From positions 17,460,035 to 17,524,034 of the forward strand of contig OZ022576.1 of assembly GCA_963669155.1 (NCBI GenBank): a DNA stretch of 64,000 bases, written 5' to 3'. Below the pieces are notes generated by a model, which was not told where the DNA came from, ran no database searches, and worked only from the letters and a program-made list of their open reading frames with translations. Both the position numbers and the translations under genes were made by a program. Positions 24,800-38,900 of the stretch are shown here, in pieces; the stretch's first letter is position 1; each line of letters begins with the position of its first letter. Origin of the DNA: Arbacia lixula (lineage: Eukaryota; Echinodermata; Echinoidea; Arbacioida; Arbaciidae).

Positions 24800-25002
24800 T
24801 CAAAGCAAGCAACCTCAACTCAACTCAACATACTGCTACATGACATCTCATGGCCATATAAAGACCATCATAGCTGACAACTGACCATCTCAGGACATTG
24901 TATAAATCTTGTACAATGGATGTCTTGTCCAACTTTAAGAGGCGAAATTGAGAAAAATGCTACTTAAATTGTGCCTTTATTATGTTTATATTGTTTCTTT
25001 TT

Positions 25003-25991
25003 GTCTCGCCCACTGGAGGTGAAGGCGAGACTAAGGGATCCAAATGGCGTCCGTCCGTCGTCCGTCCGTCGTCCGTCCGTCGTCCGTCGTCCGTCCGTCG
25101 TCCGTCGTCCGTCGTCCGTCGTCCGTCGTCCGTCACAAATGTTAAAGTTTACCTGCAAGACTCTCTTTTGACAAATAACTTCACATGGGTTGCTTGGATT
25201 ACAACCTAACTTGGGTCATAGATGCACTGGGGGTACCTTCATGTTATGGTACCGTTGGAGGTCACAGGATAAGGTCAAAGGTCATTTGAGGTCATACGTT
25301 AAAGTTTACCTGCAAGACTCTCTTTTGACAAATAACTTCACATAGGTTGCTTGGATTACAACCTAACTTGGGTCATAGATGCACTGGGGGTACCTTCATG
25401 TTATGGTGCCGTTGGAGGTCACAGGATAAGGTCAAAGGTCATTTGAGGTCATACGTTAAAGTTTACCTGCAAGACTCTCTTTTGACAAATAACTTCACAT
25501 AGGTTGCTTGGATTACAACCTAACTTGGGTCATAGATGCACTGGGGGTACCTTCATGTTATGGTACCGTTGGAGGTCACAGGATAAGGTCAAAGGTCATT
25601 TGAGGTCATACGTTAAAGTTTACCTGCAAGACTCTCTTTTGACAAATAACTTCACATGGGTTGCTTGGATTACAACCTAACTTGGGTCATAGATGCACTG
25701 GGGGTACCGCCATGTTATGGTGTCGTTGGAGGTCACAGGATAAGGTCAAAGGTCATTTGAGGTCATACGTTAAAGTTTACCTGCAAGACTCTCTTTTGAC
25801 AAATAACTTCACATAGGTTGCTTAGATTACGACATAACTTGGGTCATAGATGCACTGGGGGTACCTTCATGTTATGTTACCGTTGGAGGTCACAGGATAA
25901 GGTCAAAGGTCATTTGAGGTCAGGGATACAATTCTTTTGCGTAGCAACGGAGATCGCGATATTTCTGGTTATTTTCGCAAGTGGGCGAGAC
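25003..25991 (+). mobile_element. GTCTCGCC-ended element carrying a 157 bp tandem array
   Basis: It starts GTCTCGCCCAC and ends GTGGGCGAGAC, a perfect 11 bp inverted repeat. After an irregular CGTC/CGTCCGTC microsatellite (about 25048-25133) come five units of exactly 157 bp. GTTAAAGTTTACC starts at 25141, 25298, 25455, 25612 and 25769. Each unit ends with GGTCACAGG followed by AAGGTCAAAGGTCATTTGAG. A 297 bp relative is at 44575-44871. It lies just past the RENBP stop, so it may be inside the 3' UTR. No protein is encoded. Confidence 0.85.
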
Positions 25992-26144
25992 ACAATATTG
26001 CTAATGCCTTGTATTATGTACTATGCATTTGGTAGGTATTGGAGGGAATTTTTCAGTGGATTGACTAGATTTGTGAAAAAGGGTGTCAAGTGACTTATTT
26101 GCCATTATTTGTGTGTGAGCAGATCAGTATTAAAGAAGCAATGA

Positions 26145-26575
26145 ATGTTGATCATGGGTAGCAAACTTCTACATGAATCTCTAAAGATTTAAAATATGAA
26201 AACCAGGTTAGGTTGAAGATCACCATGAGTAAGATCATCATGTTCAACAACTTTGTCATCAAAAAACAAATCTGCATCCATCAAACAACACTGGAAGAGG
26301 TAGAGAAATCCAGACCTTGAAACATAAGAAGTGGGCGTGGGCTGGTCACCTAGCTAGAACATCGGATTGGTGGTGGACCAAGCTGGTCACTGAATGGATA
26401 CCAAGAAATGGTACAAGGCACCCAGGGAGACAGAAAATTAGGTGGAGAGATGAAATTAGAAAATTTCTTGGTGTGACCTGGATGAGAAAGACGGGATAGA
26501 TCAAAGTGGCATCACCTTGGAGAGGCATTCACCCTGCAGTGGGTTGACGAGGGCACAGGATGACGATGATGATGA
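26145..26575 (+). pseudogene. RTE-type LINE relic (3' end of reverse transcriptase)
   Basis: Frame 26317-26499 reads KKWAWAGHLARTSDWWWTKL, then VTEWIPRNGTRHPGRQKIRW and RDEIRKFLGVTWMR. This is the C-terminal signature of RTE-clade LINE proteins. After a stop, another frame continues SKWHHLGEAFTLQWVDEG, the usual final segment, so a frameshift has occurred. Upstream, GLKITMSKIIMFNN fits the preceding RT segment. The tail ends in GAT repeats (26560-26575), typical of RTE 3' ends. It is a 5'-truncated dead copy. Confidence 0.85.
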
Positions 26576-26789
26576 TTAGCCTATTGCGGAAATACCTTTG
26601 ATATAGAACAGATGAATGGTGATGGATGAATGGTGGTGGTAAGTATGTTTTTTTGGGTGTCCATGTGTGGATATTCTGGTGTTGGTGTAAGGTTAGCTTT
26701 TAATGTTTTGTTGTAGTATGGTTTGAATAGAAGAGCTAACTGTATCCTAATGAGTACTATGCAATAAAATGTCTTTCATTTGGGATTTA

Positions 26790-27330
26790 TGTGATGCAAT
26801 TAAAGACAGCCAGTCCCTTTTTCAGATCACCACAAAACCATCGAAACATTGGCAAAACATATAGAGAAGTGTTAGCAAGCTCTGTATTCACAATTTGAAA
26901 CTGATACGTAGTGTAAAATTCAAATAATGCACGTAAACAACAACTGATTAATAGTCTTTTCCTCAGGCTCTTAGCAGTTTGTGTTGAAATATCTGCTTTA
27001 TTGATTAATCTGTTTGTTTAATTATAAAATGCATTATGAAACAAAATTGTTCTATGGAAGGAATCATCTCCAAAGTTTGGTAGTTACTCATAAAATTCGG
27101 ATTTCACACACGCATAATAACCACATAGATACTGTAACAAAGACTAATACTTTTTTCGTACTACGAAAAAAGTCGGTTTGAAATTTAACGGCTGAAATTT
27201 TTTACATATATACAGAAAGCTTCAACATGCTTTATTCTTAGAAATGGTCTTGAATCACACTTTCTTCAATTTACGATCGTGATAGACGATTTCAAATTTT
27301 AAGCTTGCAAAAGGGACGGACAATCTTTAA
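26790..27330 (-). mobile_element. Terminus-less copy of the TA-flanked 1.1 kb element
   Basis: The sequence from GACAGCCAGTCCCTTTTTCA to GGGACGGACAATCTTTAAG is the reverse complement of about 46640-47150 with few differences. It includes the internal palindrome CTTTTTTCGTAC/TACGAAAAAAG near 27150. The terminal inverted repeats seen in the other copy are missing here. Confidence 0.8.
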
Positions 27331-27380
27331 GCTGCTTTAAGTATTTAAATACATCCAAAGATTACTTTAATGTTGCGAAA

Positions 27381-27945
27381 AGAATCAATATTTAAATCTC
27401 GATTTTATGCAATAATTCATAAGGAGTCACAATCAAATGATGTACTGGTGGGATATTAAATTAATTACGTCATGAAATTTGCTGCACATGAACGGTTTCA
27501 TGTGGTAAGTATTTTGGAAAACACTTAAAATTGCAAGTTTCACCATTTAGGTATGTTCCATGAGAAAGAATGTATCTATAAGAATCAATATTTAATCTCG
27601 ATTTTATGCAATAATTCATGAGGAGTCGCAATCAAATGATGTACTGGTGGGATATCAAATTAATTACGTCATGAAATTTACTGCGCATGAACGGTTTCAT
27701 GTGGTAAGTATTTTGGAAACACTTAAAATTGCAAGTTTCATCATTAAGGTATATAAGAATCAGTATTTAAATCTCGATTTTATGCAATAATTCATAAGGA
27801 GTGGCAATCAAATGAAGTACTGGTGGGATATCAAATAAATTACGTCATGAAATTTACTGCACATGAATGGTTTCATGTGGTATTTTGGAAAACACTTAAA
27901 ATTGCAAGTTTCACCATTAAGGTATGTTCCACGAGAAAGTATGTA
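27381..27945 (+). repeat. Three-copy tandem repeat (~175-200 bp)
   Basis: Units start at AGAATCAATA (27381), AGAATCAATA (27581) and AGAATCAGTA (27756). Each contains GTACTGGTGGGATAT, AATTACGTCATGAAATTT and AACGGTTTCATGTGG or a close variant. Units differ by small deletions. Confidence 0.85.
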
Positions 27946-28204
27946 TTTATATTTGATGGTACATGTATTCTTTTACTTGACATTTCACATCAAAGTTGAA
28001 AGCAGCATGAGGCAAACATAATGGGCAATTTTTCATCTCAAAAGATGCATTTACTTATTCTGGCCTGAGAAGTCGCCTGCTACTGTGACGTAGTCTGTCT
28101 AACATTCCACCATTTTTACGGAGTAGCTTGGTTACTGATTTCAACCACTTATTGGTGGGCTCTCAATTCAAATAGGTTTGAAAATCTCAAAAATCTCAAA
28201 AGAA

Positions 28205-28345
28205 GTGGGAAAACACTTCAAATTGCAAGTTTCACCAGTTAAGTACGTTCCATGAGAAAGTATGTATGTAATTAATTGTATTCTTCTAATTGACATTTCA
28301 CATCAAAACCAAAAGCAGTGTGAGGCAACAGAATGGGCAATTTAC
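28205..28345 (+). repeat. Displaced duplicate of 27890-28034
   Basis: AATTGCAAGTTTCACCAG, CATGAGAAAGTATGTATGTA and TTGACATTTCACATCAAA repeat the 3' flank of the tandem array in the same orientation, about 320 bp further on, with moderate divergence. Confidence 0.7.
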
Positions 28346-28877
28346 TTATTCTGTATATCTTTGGAAATGACAGTGAGCTGAATACAGGTTCACTGTAGAA
28401 TGTGTGTGTTGGTCTTTGTGAATTTTGGATTTCATTAAGCTTGGTAAATAATCTTGCCTCATTGTCATGCGCTGAAATATATTTTCATCTCAATTCTAAT
28501 AAAACTTTATCAGTACATGTAGTTATTTTATTATATTTAGATATGCTCACATATGAAAGAATTGTATATTTTCTTATTGGATAGATTAAGAGTGGAAAAT
28601 AAATAATGTCAATGAAAACATTCTCGCATTACTTGTGTTTTTGTGTGAGAAATATTTACTCAGGACATTAAAACAGAATCTGATTCCTTGTAAAGTGATG
28701 CCAGTAAACATTGTACTCTAAATATACAAAATTGGAGCCCTTCGTAGCCTTTTCTTATATCTTCATCATATACATACCATACTTCCTTCATGTACCCCTT
28801 CCCTGTGATTCCTTTTTACTTCCTTACTCTCTTTCTCTCTTTTGGGCCTCTCCCAATCCCTCTCCACCTTTTCAACT

Positions 28878-29036
28878 GGGCCCTGTTGCATAAAAGGTAC
28901 AATTGATTGTAATTTTGTTTCCGATATCAACTTTTTTGGAAACCTTGAATTTGATTAGCTGTTGAGCGATGTTCCCATGGTAGTTACCATTGATGCCAGA
29001 GTTACCATTAATGGTAAGTTTTATGCAAAAGGGCCC
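28878..29036. mobile_element. Foldback element of the GTTGCATAAAA family, copy 2
   Basis: It starts GGGCCCTGTTGCATAAAA and ends TTTTATGCAAAAGGGCCC. The internal GTTACCATTGATG and GTTACCATTAATGGTAAG words are shared with the other two copies. Confidence 0.8.
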
Positions 29037-29039
29037 TGG

Positions 29040-32000
29040 CCTTTCCTTTTAAATCTTTATAACATCTTATTCTTGGAATGTCTTCATTCTATGCATACTA
29101 CCTCCACATACCCCTTGTTATTCCTTCTTACTCCCTTTCTTTCTCTGGAGCCTCTCCCATTCTCTACGCCTTCTCACCGGGTCCATCCCTTTCTTTTTTT
29201 ACCCCCCCCCCCCTTCCCTCCAGCTCAACACTTACATACCCCTTCTTTAATTCAATTTTCTCACTTCCCTTTCTGTTCTTTCAGATGATTCTCTCTTCCA
29301 TGATTTGTCTCATCTTCTTTATATTAGCAATTTATCGAAAGCACAACATCCAAGATTTCTATATGAGCATGGCAAAACATAAACAGCATTACTCAAAATA
29401 CACTGATATGTTCAGTAATTTGAAGTAGCACTGCCTAGTTTCTTCCATCCCAAATAGTCATGAAAAACAATCCAAACCTGTCTGTAACACGAATCCCTTC
29501 AAAGTGGTTTGTTTGCAATTGCTGTGACCCGCAGAGTGGTATGTACGAACAGGTTGAACTGTACAAAGTAATGAATGCCCCTACTAAATAGATATATGAG
29601 AACCACAACACACAAAATAAATTGTTCACAAAAAAGCAGTATGTACAATTTAATAAAATATCCCATTTCATCTACATAATTATATAAACACAATTATTCC
29701 TGTAAGTTCTAAAACCTAAAAATAGTTGGTGCAAGAGTTGCAACATTGTGTTTGAACTTCTTGCGGTCAACATCAAGTTCTAAAGGAAATGTAGGATCAT
29801 ATATATACTATGTACAGACTGAAATTGTATGTAAAGAATACAAGGAATCGTACTTTGAAGGCAATTATTAAATCATTGCCAGACTTGGTGTAATAAAACT
29901 ATTTTAAAAAATAATAACTGGAACGGGTGATGAACGAACAATCTTACAGCACTTCTGTGATTTTAAAAATCAAGAGAATACACAATTGCAGCACATCTGT
30001 AACATTCATTTCATTTGATATCATTGTACCAAAATCAATTTGTCTATTTTTTTTTATTGAATTCATGGATCTCCAACTACTGGTGACGAGCCTTTTATAG
30101 GTACAGTAGAAGTGGTAAGGTGTGGAAGAAGTAAAGACTATGGGGCCCATAATCATTGGTTGGCAGTTTTGCAATGACAATAGGTTCCATTTTTATTTGA
30201 TTTCAGGATACCAGGAGGAATCATCTCAAACTGAGAAAATCTTTGAAATCAAACACAAAATCCGGACCCAGCGATCAAGGCAGAACAGATCCTTTACTTT
30301 TACCTGGTCCATTTCTTTGTTTTCTTTAAAGATAAATCCCATACTGTCCTTTGGAAGTCCTTGAAAGCACAAATATTCACTTATTTCAATGCAGTACATT
30401 TCATACAAACCAATAAAATCTTAACTAGTACATGTAGATAAAATTTACATTTAACGCTGTCAATACAATAAAAATTTTATTTCACACCACTTAAAGTGCC
30501 AAGTATTTGTAAACTTTAAGTTGTATTCAAAATTTTAGAATGATTTTCATATCTACAGTTAAAACATACTACAATTCTTACTTTATTTCAAATAACCCAA
30601 TTGCACGAATACCAATTTTCAGTGCATGTTGTGTTTATTTCACAAATTGACCAATATCTTATTACCGTAATAGTATATTTCAGATACCAATGGCATCTAA
30701 CCCACCCAGAATAACGTTGCTTCACACTTTTGTTACAGATGGATCCATACTGTTAATGTTGACCAATGTTTGCTTTAAAATTCTCCATGATTATAATTTC
30801 ACCCAGTAGACGCTAATTAACTGAGGAAGGTATTGTGAATAGATTATTGAAGTGTCTGTTTTGAATCTGACAAAGGCACAAATTAATTGTATAGAGAGAT
30901 ACCAGCTTACATTCAAATTAGACATTTTCTTCATCGGTATAAAATGCATCCACCAAAATTCATAAATGTTTATCTCTCTGATGATGAAAAATGCCAAAAA
31001 CGGCTCACCATCAGACACTGAGGTATGCAATTATGCATGATAAAATCAGCTTCCAGTAATCATCTCAATTGAAATGTTTTATCACAGTTTACCAATAGCA
31101 ATGGTGCACACATTAGCTAACAGTTACCATAAGACAGATTTTAAATCATCTTTGGTAGACCCGTTGTGACTACCAATGTTACAAAGTGTTCATCCATCAT
31201 GTCAAAAGGGAAATGAATTAACAGAAGCTTTTCCACGAAGGCACACACACACACAAAAAAGTACATTTGTCATCTCTCAATCTGTGCTGTGCAGTGAAGT
31301 CAATCAAGGGATTTTTACAGATAAAAAGACAAGCTGTGTCACATGTTTGCAGTTTTACAGATTCCAATTGCCTTTCACATCATAAATAAATTGGTGCTAT
31401 ATTTCTAATTAATCTGATAGGGCAGGCCAGCGGTTTAAAAAAAACAGAAAAAGCTGTTGATTACCAGTAATAGAAACGCTACACAATCAAACAAGGTTTG
31501 CAAGATTAAAGATTAAAGAGACAAGGTCGAACCTCTGGTTAACTATTTCTAATTCCAACCACCCTCACAAACAAATAATTGAACATGTGGTGTGGCCGCA
31601 GTTAAGATTAGAATGAGAATGTAATTTGCATAACTTTGCATGGTACAAATGGAAAAAGGTGGGAATCTAGGTTCAGAAATGAGGTTAGAATACTGGAATA
31701 AGAGAGAAATCATTCTTCCAACAGCAGGTATGACACTTATCAGCAGGTATGACACTGCTCCTGTGAATTAATGTGTGACGCACGATCACTTTCTGAGCCT
31801 GACTGGAAGTGCATCGGCCATATATTTCACACACTGCTGCCCCCCCCCCCCCCCCCTTGTACCGGGTACCGGTATACACATTTAACAAATGAGTTCTAAA
31901 TGAAGGAGCATTGTGTTGCTATCCCTATTCATGCTAAACAAAACCCTACCCTTTAAAGTTTTTCAGCATTACTTAGTGCCAAAATGGCTGCCACAGACTT

Positions 32001-32943
32001 CACATCAGGCCCCATTTTTATTACAGACGTGCTCACTGTACAGCACACACCATATCCACTCATATCTACACACAGCCTATGTACACAAAGTTTTGGAAGA
32101 AAAGAATAACCAAATTTTGGCATATTCCCCCCCCCCCCCCACCTCTGTACTACTCTATATGGCATTCTAATTAAATGGTACTGTGTCTGATTACAATACT
32201 TTACGCGAAAGTAAAATATTATGGGAATGTCTCCACTTACGTCCAGGAGCTGTGCGATAAAGAGGAAATGTCATGCCATGGACATGCACAGGAGCCACCC
32301 CAAATCAAAAAGGTCATGAAATAGATACAGAGCCAAACTTTCACACTGACAACAATCTCTGAAAATGCCTACTGGTAGGTGAGATATACGGCACATACTT
32401 GTACAGTGTCAATCCAATCAAATTCATGCAGGCAGATCCAGTTTCTTACAAAGCATTGTATAGGAAACCTGAAAGGGGGTGAGAAATATGCCAATACCAA
32501 TCATGACAAACAAACATAAAACTAATAGAAATAACCTTAAAATGTTTTGAATAAAAGAGGAATTAAAACCCAATACTAAGTTGACTTGAATAAAAGCAGA
32601 AAATTAGAGAAAGAGATTTGCAAAAGTTTGACAAAAATCAGAAATATTATAATGAAGGTATTTGGTTTTAAAAATCTGAAATCACAAGCCTCATACCGTA
32701 TGTTTGCTCTCTACATCAAAGGAAACCAAGTGATGCTCAGGCCTGAGGGCATTGTCTTGCTTACACACAGTACACAAAAACAATGACATTCTATACAGTA
32801 CTACCTTTCGGACGCTGGTTATCCCGACTTTCACAAATTCAAAACTTCCTTATATCATGGCTGATTCACGTTTTTCTAATTTTTCTGCTCTCATTGAATT
32901 GAATTCTTTTTCAGGGTTTTACTGTCCTTCAGAAATATTTTTT
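29040..32943. other. Region between RENBP and LAP2 stops, likely LAP2 3' UTR plus intergenic DNA
   Basis: The two genes converge here. No conserved exon is visible. On the minus strand the nearest poly(A) signal after the LAP2 stop is AATAAA at 32022-32017, giving a 3' UTR of about 0.9 kb; another is at 30481-30476. C runs occur near 29200, 31842-31857 and 32129-32141. Pyrimidine-rich stretches near 29100-29280 give spurious frames. Confidence 0.45.
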
Positions 32944-35900
32944 TTATACATTCTGGGTGAACTTGGGCGTGCTGCTCTCCCGACTTCCCTGCGTGAAGTA
33001 CCAGATAGCGAAAACGACGGCGGCGATGAAGAGGAGGATAAGGAGCTGAGTCCAGAAGGAGATGCCTCCCGTCTCCTGGACGAGATGCTCGCTGGGTTTC
33101 CTGGGGCTCGTCTGTTGCTCCTGGTTCATGGTCTCCGGGGAGGATGGCTCCGACACTGGTGGCCGTGCACGGCGCCGTGCAGAGGCTGGTGCTTGCATTC
33201 TATAAGTGAATTACCATGGCCACAAATTAAAATAAGGTACATGAAATAGTAGTGTCATTGCTGAAATAAACATCAAACTCATGGAAGAACAATTATTGGC
33301 ATGAAACAATAAGTACACTACCGGATACCGGTAATGTCAAAGCTTTCAGTAACACAATGTGGTTGTACTCTATCATATCTACTATATTCACATGGTGTAA
33401 AAATGGAGAGGAAAGAGCAAAAAGGAGTGAAGAGTAAATGTTAAACTCTATAACCATTTAAGGCCTTAATTTTCACTATTTAAAACATAGATGAAGAAAG
33501 AGGGTGGTGAGAGCAGTTGTGAGCTTGTCACAAAAGAGTTAAACAGAAAAAAAAAAAGAAAAGAGAGAATATACTATGATTTGCCACAAACTTTTGGTTC
33601 ATATTTATATCAGAAAGAGAGAGAATCAGTGTGAATATTTTGGACAGTGTGTTTTGAGTAATTCCAAAGTATTCTGCTTATAAGAATACAAATAGAAAAG
33701 AAAAAGGATCAATATCTCTTACAAATGAGTCCACAAATTGCATCTACATACCTACATGGAGGATATCTCAATTACACATATTTCCTTAATTATAATTGTA
33801 ATTTCACTGGGAAGGGAAGCAGCCGCCCATCTTAACTGTTGTCATGGTAATCCCATAACTGTAAAATCGCAAGAATGGGAAAGCAATGGTCAGCATGGCC
33901 TACTGTAGCTACAGATCGAGCTCAGGAATGATTGTCCACTCACCTGTTCCTTGCATCACCTCTGGCTGAGAGTCTTGGAGTTTTAATTTCTGATGAATAA
34001 AAAAAAATACTTACAGATTGTAGAATATAGATAAACTTTCATTGCACAGAATGGAATAAACAAATAGCTGACAGGACCACTAAAGCACATCAAATGTACA
34101 ACACAAACCCGGAATGTTAACAAAAAGTCAAGAAAACAATCAAATTTACTTTCATATAAGAGTTGCAACTGTTGAAAATCAAATATCATGTAATCCTTTG
34201 TGATCTAAATTTACCCCCCCCCCCCCCAACACGAATGGCTATTTTTCTTTAGCATTAAATTCTTAAAATAACATAGTCCTTGTTAGCAAAATCAAATTGC
34301 AATGCTTTATCGATAAGCACAAAGAGGCCTGCACTAGTTTAAAGGAGCTGTAGTGGAAGACTGCACTTTTCAAAGTTCATTGAATGATGACAGCATTTAC
34401 AATAACTGTAAACTCTATTACAGGGGACTACCTTACCTTCTGGTTCTGATCCACTGAATTCTTCTTCCTCCTCCTCCTCCTCCTCCTCCTCCTCCTCCTC
34501 CTCCTCCTCCTCCTCCTCCTCCTCCTCCTCCTCCTCCTCCTCCTCCTCCTCCTCCTCCTCTTCCTCTTCCTCTGCCTCCTCCTCTTCTTCTTCCTCCTCC
34601 TCCTCCTCCTGTTCACCCTGAGGTACCACCACCGGTCTGCCCTGGGTCAGAAGAGTAGCGAGCTTCTTCTCATAGAGCGCCCTCGTTGATTCTGTATGAG
34701 AGAGTGAATTTAAAAAGATCCATGATTCATGTTACACAGAGATTAAGAGATTAAGGATCTGTATCGCAGCTGCATATAGCACATTACATCATTTGAAGCG
34801 AAGATAAGAGGAACATGTTACATATCTACATGATTCTTTGAGAGACAGGTAGCGACTAGAGAGAGAGAGAGGGGGGGAGGAGAGAGATAGAGAGAGAGAG
34901 GGGGATGGAAAGAGATATACAGAAATAGACACCAGGTGACATCAAGTTCATCCCAGATCAAAATATTTAAAAATCACTAGCAGGTTTACTTTACAAGCCT
35001 GATGTCATGAAATGGACTGGGTTGTATATTTTATCCTATAGATCAGGATTTTTCTTTATTTTCACAAGGGTTCGTTGGTTTGGCATCATGGGGGCTAAAT
35101 CGGCTGGAGCCCCCATGTAAGGTATTCACTGGCTCATCCCATCTAAGACAACTCACTTGTGATAGCTGCTTGAACGCCATAGTTTGACAGTTCCTCTCGG
35201 AGCTCCTTATCAGACAGGCTCCCCACTGCTGCAAGGTTCTTATCAAACTTAGGGTTCGACTTGCCTCCTCTTACCATCTGTAAGGCAATAAAACAGAGAA
35301 GTGATCAGAGTAAGATTTAACAATTCATTCTATATGTGTAGCTATACCATTTTGGTATAGCTATACAATGAAGATCTGCATGTGGACATGACTCTAGATG
35401 CGTTGTATAAAGAAACATGGGTCTGGACCGTCTGGGCATTGTTTCGAACTAGAACGGTATAAATAAATATGGTTAATCGCTGTGCACCGTGTGTGTGGAC
35501 ATGACTAATGATACGTTGTATAACTGGGCGGGGCTCAGTGTGACTGTGCACGCATAGGACCCGATTTTTTGTGTGTGGTCACCCCGATCGATTTACGACA
35601 TTTCTTTATAGAGTTCCGGTATAGATTTTTTTTTGTGTAGACACCCTGTTCGCTATATGACATTTCTTTATAAACACCTTTTGGTATAGTTACATATTAA
35701 ATGTTTGCATGAGGACAGAGGGTAAGGTCTGAAAACACCAATGATTTAAGAAGCAAACAAGCTGCTTTCATTAGAAAGCAATTTGATGCAGGAAAGAGCA
35801 CCTTTGAAGTACCACATGTAGTACAAAGTACTATTGATGATCTTATTTGATTGAACAGCTTAACTGTAAGTTCAAGTTTAATTTTTAAAGTTTTAAAAAC

Positions 35901-38900
35901 ATTTTGTTGAATTAAAGATCAAGCCAGAGTCATGTCAATATTTTGAATAAACCTTCAACCAATTGCAAGAAACGAACAGTCAACTACTGTCCTACATACG
36001 TACATGTAGTCTTACTGGTACTTCACATGGTCATTTATTTTTTCATTAACCTGAGAACAGACATCCCTATTTAATGATTATAGATTTGTATTTTGTTCTC
36101 TATTACTTTGATCTATGAATATCATAACATTAACAGAACATTGCTTATGCCCTTGCAATGCCCATTCGTATTCCATTTATAAATCTGCAGAGATGTGAAA
36201 TATTTGTTAACACATTGAACAAAGAAATCTTGCATGAAAAACTAACATTATTGATACAATAAGAGAAAAGGTGCTTAATAGACCCTTAGCGCACACAAAT
36301 GAACATGTCACAATCATACAGCTATAGTATTGGGACCACAAAGTTACAAAAAAAAAATACATGTACCAACTTGACTAAGAAAATGTGAATTTAACAAAGC
36401 GGGATATTGCTAAAAATTCCACAGAATATGTTCATAATGTGTTATGTATGCAGTATACACTGTACTTACACTGATACACACAAACTGGCCAAGACAAACT
36501 CTAATATACATGTACCACTAACTTCTTCTGCATTGTACTGTGCCTTAGAACATGGGTCCCTAAAAGTCTTATTTGCATTCAACAACTAACTTTTGATGAT
36601 TTCTTTGTGTGATCCTGATAACATCCAATGACGAAAGTGGGTCCATGATCCCAGCAAAATGGCCCAGCCATTATTAGTTCCACAATCTGAACTCCATAAG
36701 TGCCAATGGTGCATTTTTGTTGCACATTTAATACACATCAAATCAATGCAATACAGAAACTATTTATCTTGCGCTCAAAGGATGAAGTCTTCACCACTTC
36801 TATCTGGTATCCCCTTACCTTTAATGTCAATTTCAAGTAGCACAGTAGAATTCCTGTGCATAAATCAGAGTCAATGCAACTTCTTCTCTTCAATTTGCGA
36901 CACAAAGCAGCTTACACTAATGCCATCCATTCATGAAATTTGAGTATTTCCGTCAACCGATCACAGAGCATTGCCACAGAGCTCAGACGGATAAGAGAGT
37001 GTGAGAGATTTTACAAGCATGGGCAGGAAATCATTGCCCAAGCTGCCGAGAGCTGGGAATCCCAGAGTTAGTCTTTCATTCAGACTTAAGCTATTGACAG
37101 GATATTTTTAAGTTTCAAAGGAAACGATTCATGGAATTCACAGAGTGGCTGCTGAGTACTGATATTTTGCACCTCTGTCCCTTATGTACATGTAAAAACA
37201 TATGAATAGGCAGTGGAAGTGTGTATGTTTCTGTATTTCCAAAAAAATACTGCTCAATGGCAATCATTACAAGAGGCGGATAATTTTGTCAAATTAAAAA
37301 AAAAAATCTGCATACATACATAGTGAGATGGACACTGTAGGCCAAAATAACTTGTAATGTACTTGTTTCACTTTTTTTTTTTTTTGGGGGGGGGGGGGGG
37401 GAGAAGGGCAAGTACATATATGAAGAACATGTATGTCAACTGCAAAATACATTATTCTGTGCAAAGTTCAACAAGAATTGTCATCTACTGAAAGTCCCAT
37501 GCAATGCATTCCACAAAGAGACTACCGATAAGCACAATGAAGGTCAGGGGCTTCACCTACTGGGTATACAGTTACCCCTTCCAATGCAAGACAAGAAGCT
37601 GCTCAATAGACTTCTGTGTATGCTCAACAATTCATGCAATATTGGCATCTGATGATGTCAAATTTCAAATGGAAAGATAAGGCATTAAAGTGGGATTAGG
37701 AGATTTCAAGGTATTGCAGGCATGAGGCTGCCAGTAATACTGTAGCCTGGCTTCCAGGCTGTTGGGCATTTGCAATCGTAACTACAAAATTCAATAAACA
37801 GGTCTGGTCTGGCTGCAGTAGACTAATCATTTTCAATTCCTTCTCTGGCTCAGACTAAGAAAAGAGCAGAATGATAGAGTGACTAGTCTTAGAGTACCAG
37901 ACTCTATTTGTCCATTGAGATCAGAAATGTCCAATAGCCTGAAAGCAAGGCTAGAAATACTAAGATATCCATGGTGTACATTGTACCTCATGAAAAAAAC
38001 ATGTTTTTCACTAGGGCCTTTTGAGGACCGTGTTTGTTGTTTGATCATTTAGAATGCTCAAAAACAGTTTTGAAATTATCAAACAGGCAATACTTTTTCT
38101 AAACGAACTTTGTCGACTCACAACTTTGACCAATGTCTCAAAATATTATTTCTGTTTCACCAAGGTTTTACAAACACCACATGAGATATTATCTAGTCAT
38201 GCTGATGATATTGCATTAATGACAATAGTGTCCATACTCTAATGCACAATTGTATATATTTTTTTTCTATCAGTGAAGCATGTTTCCATTTTAAAAATGT
38301 TATTGTGCATACAGTACGTGTAAATCAATTCAAGTATCAGTACGTCAGAGACACCAACTGGCAAATCATTTGGCAATTCATCTAAATCTGGACATTTTCT
38401 AACACAAATCATGTTTCTTTAATGATTTTTCCTTATTTTGGTGAACATCTTCATTTGAGAGAAGCTGGGTATCAGACATTTATACCAATATGATATATCC
38501 TCTACTGCGGTTTGCAATAGTAATCAAACATTTTTGTATTCAAAGGTTATATTGGCAGAAAATACTATAAAAGAATTCCCCTCACAGTACTAGAACTAGA
38601 AAATGATATTGAGCAGAATTATATTAATATTTAGATTTCAAAATTCGAGTATGTTTTGGACAGGTTTTCCAAATCCTAGAGACTGAAACCACAATCAGTA
38701 CACGCCACTGTACTCTGCCCCTATTGTCCACACAGAGGTCAGTGACTGTCCATGGTAACGCAAGCAGTGTTTGTAATGCAATCACTGTGCTGCTGGCCGC
38801 TGCAATACAGTGTACCAGTATGAATGTCGACGGTCGCAATGAAATGGGGCATTTGAAACGTAAACAAGGATAGTTTTTCACTTTTCCTGAAAATGAAATT

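Noticed and set aside
24328-24884. 182- and 171-residue plus-strand frames and purine-frame proteins on the minus strand
   Set aside because: These are products of the polypyrimidine tract of RENBP intron 8 running into the last exon in wrong frames.
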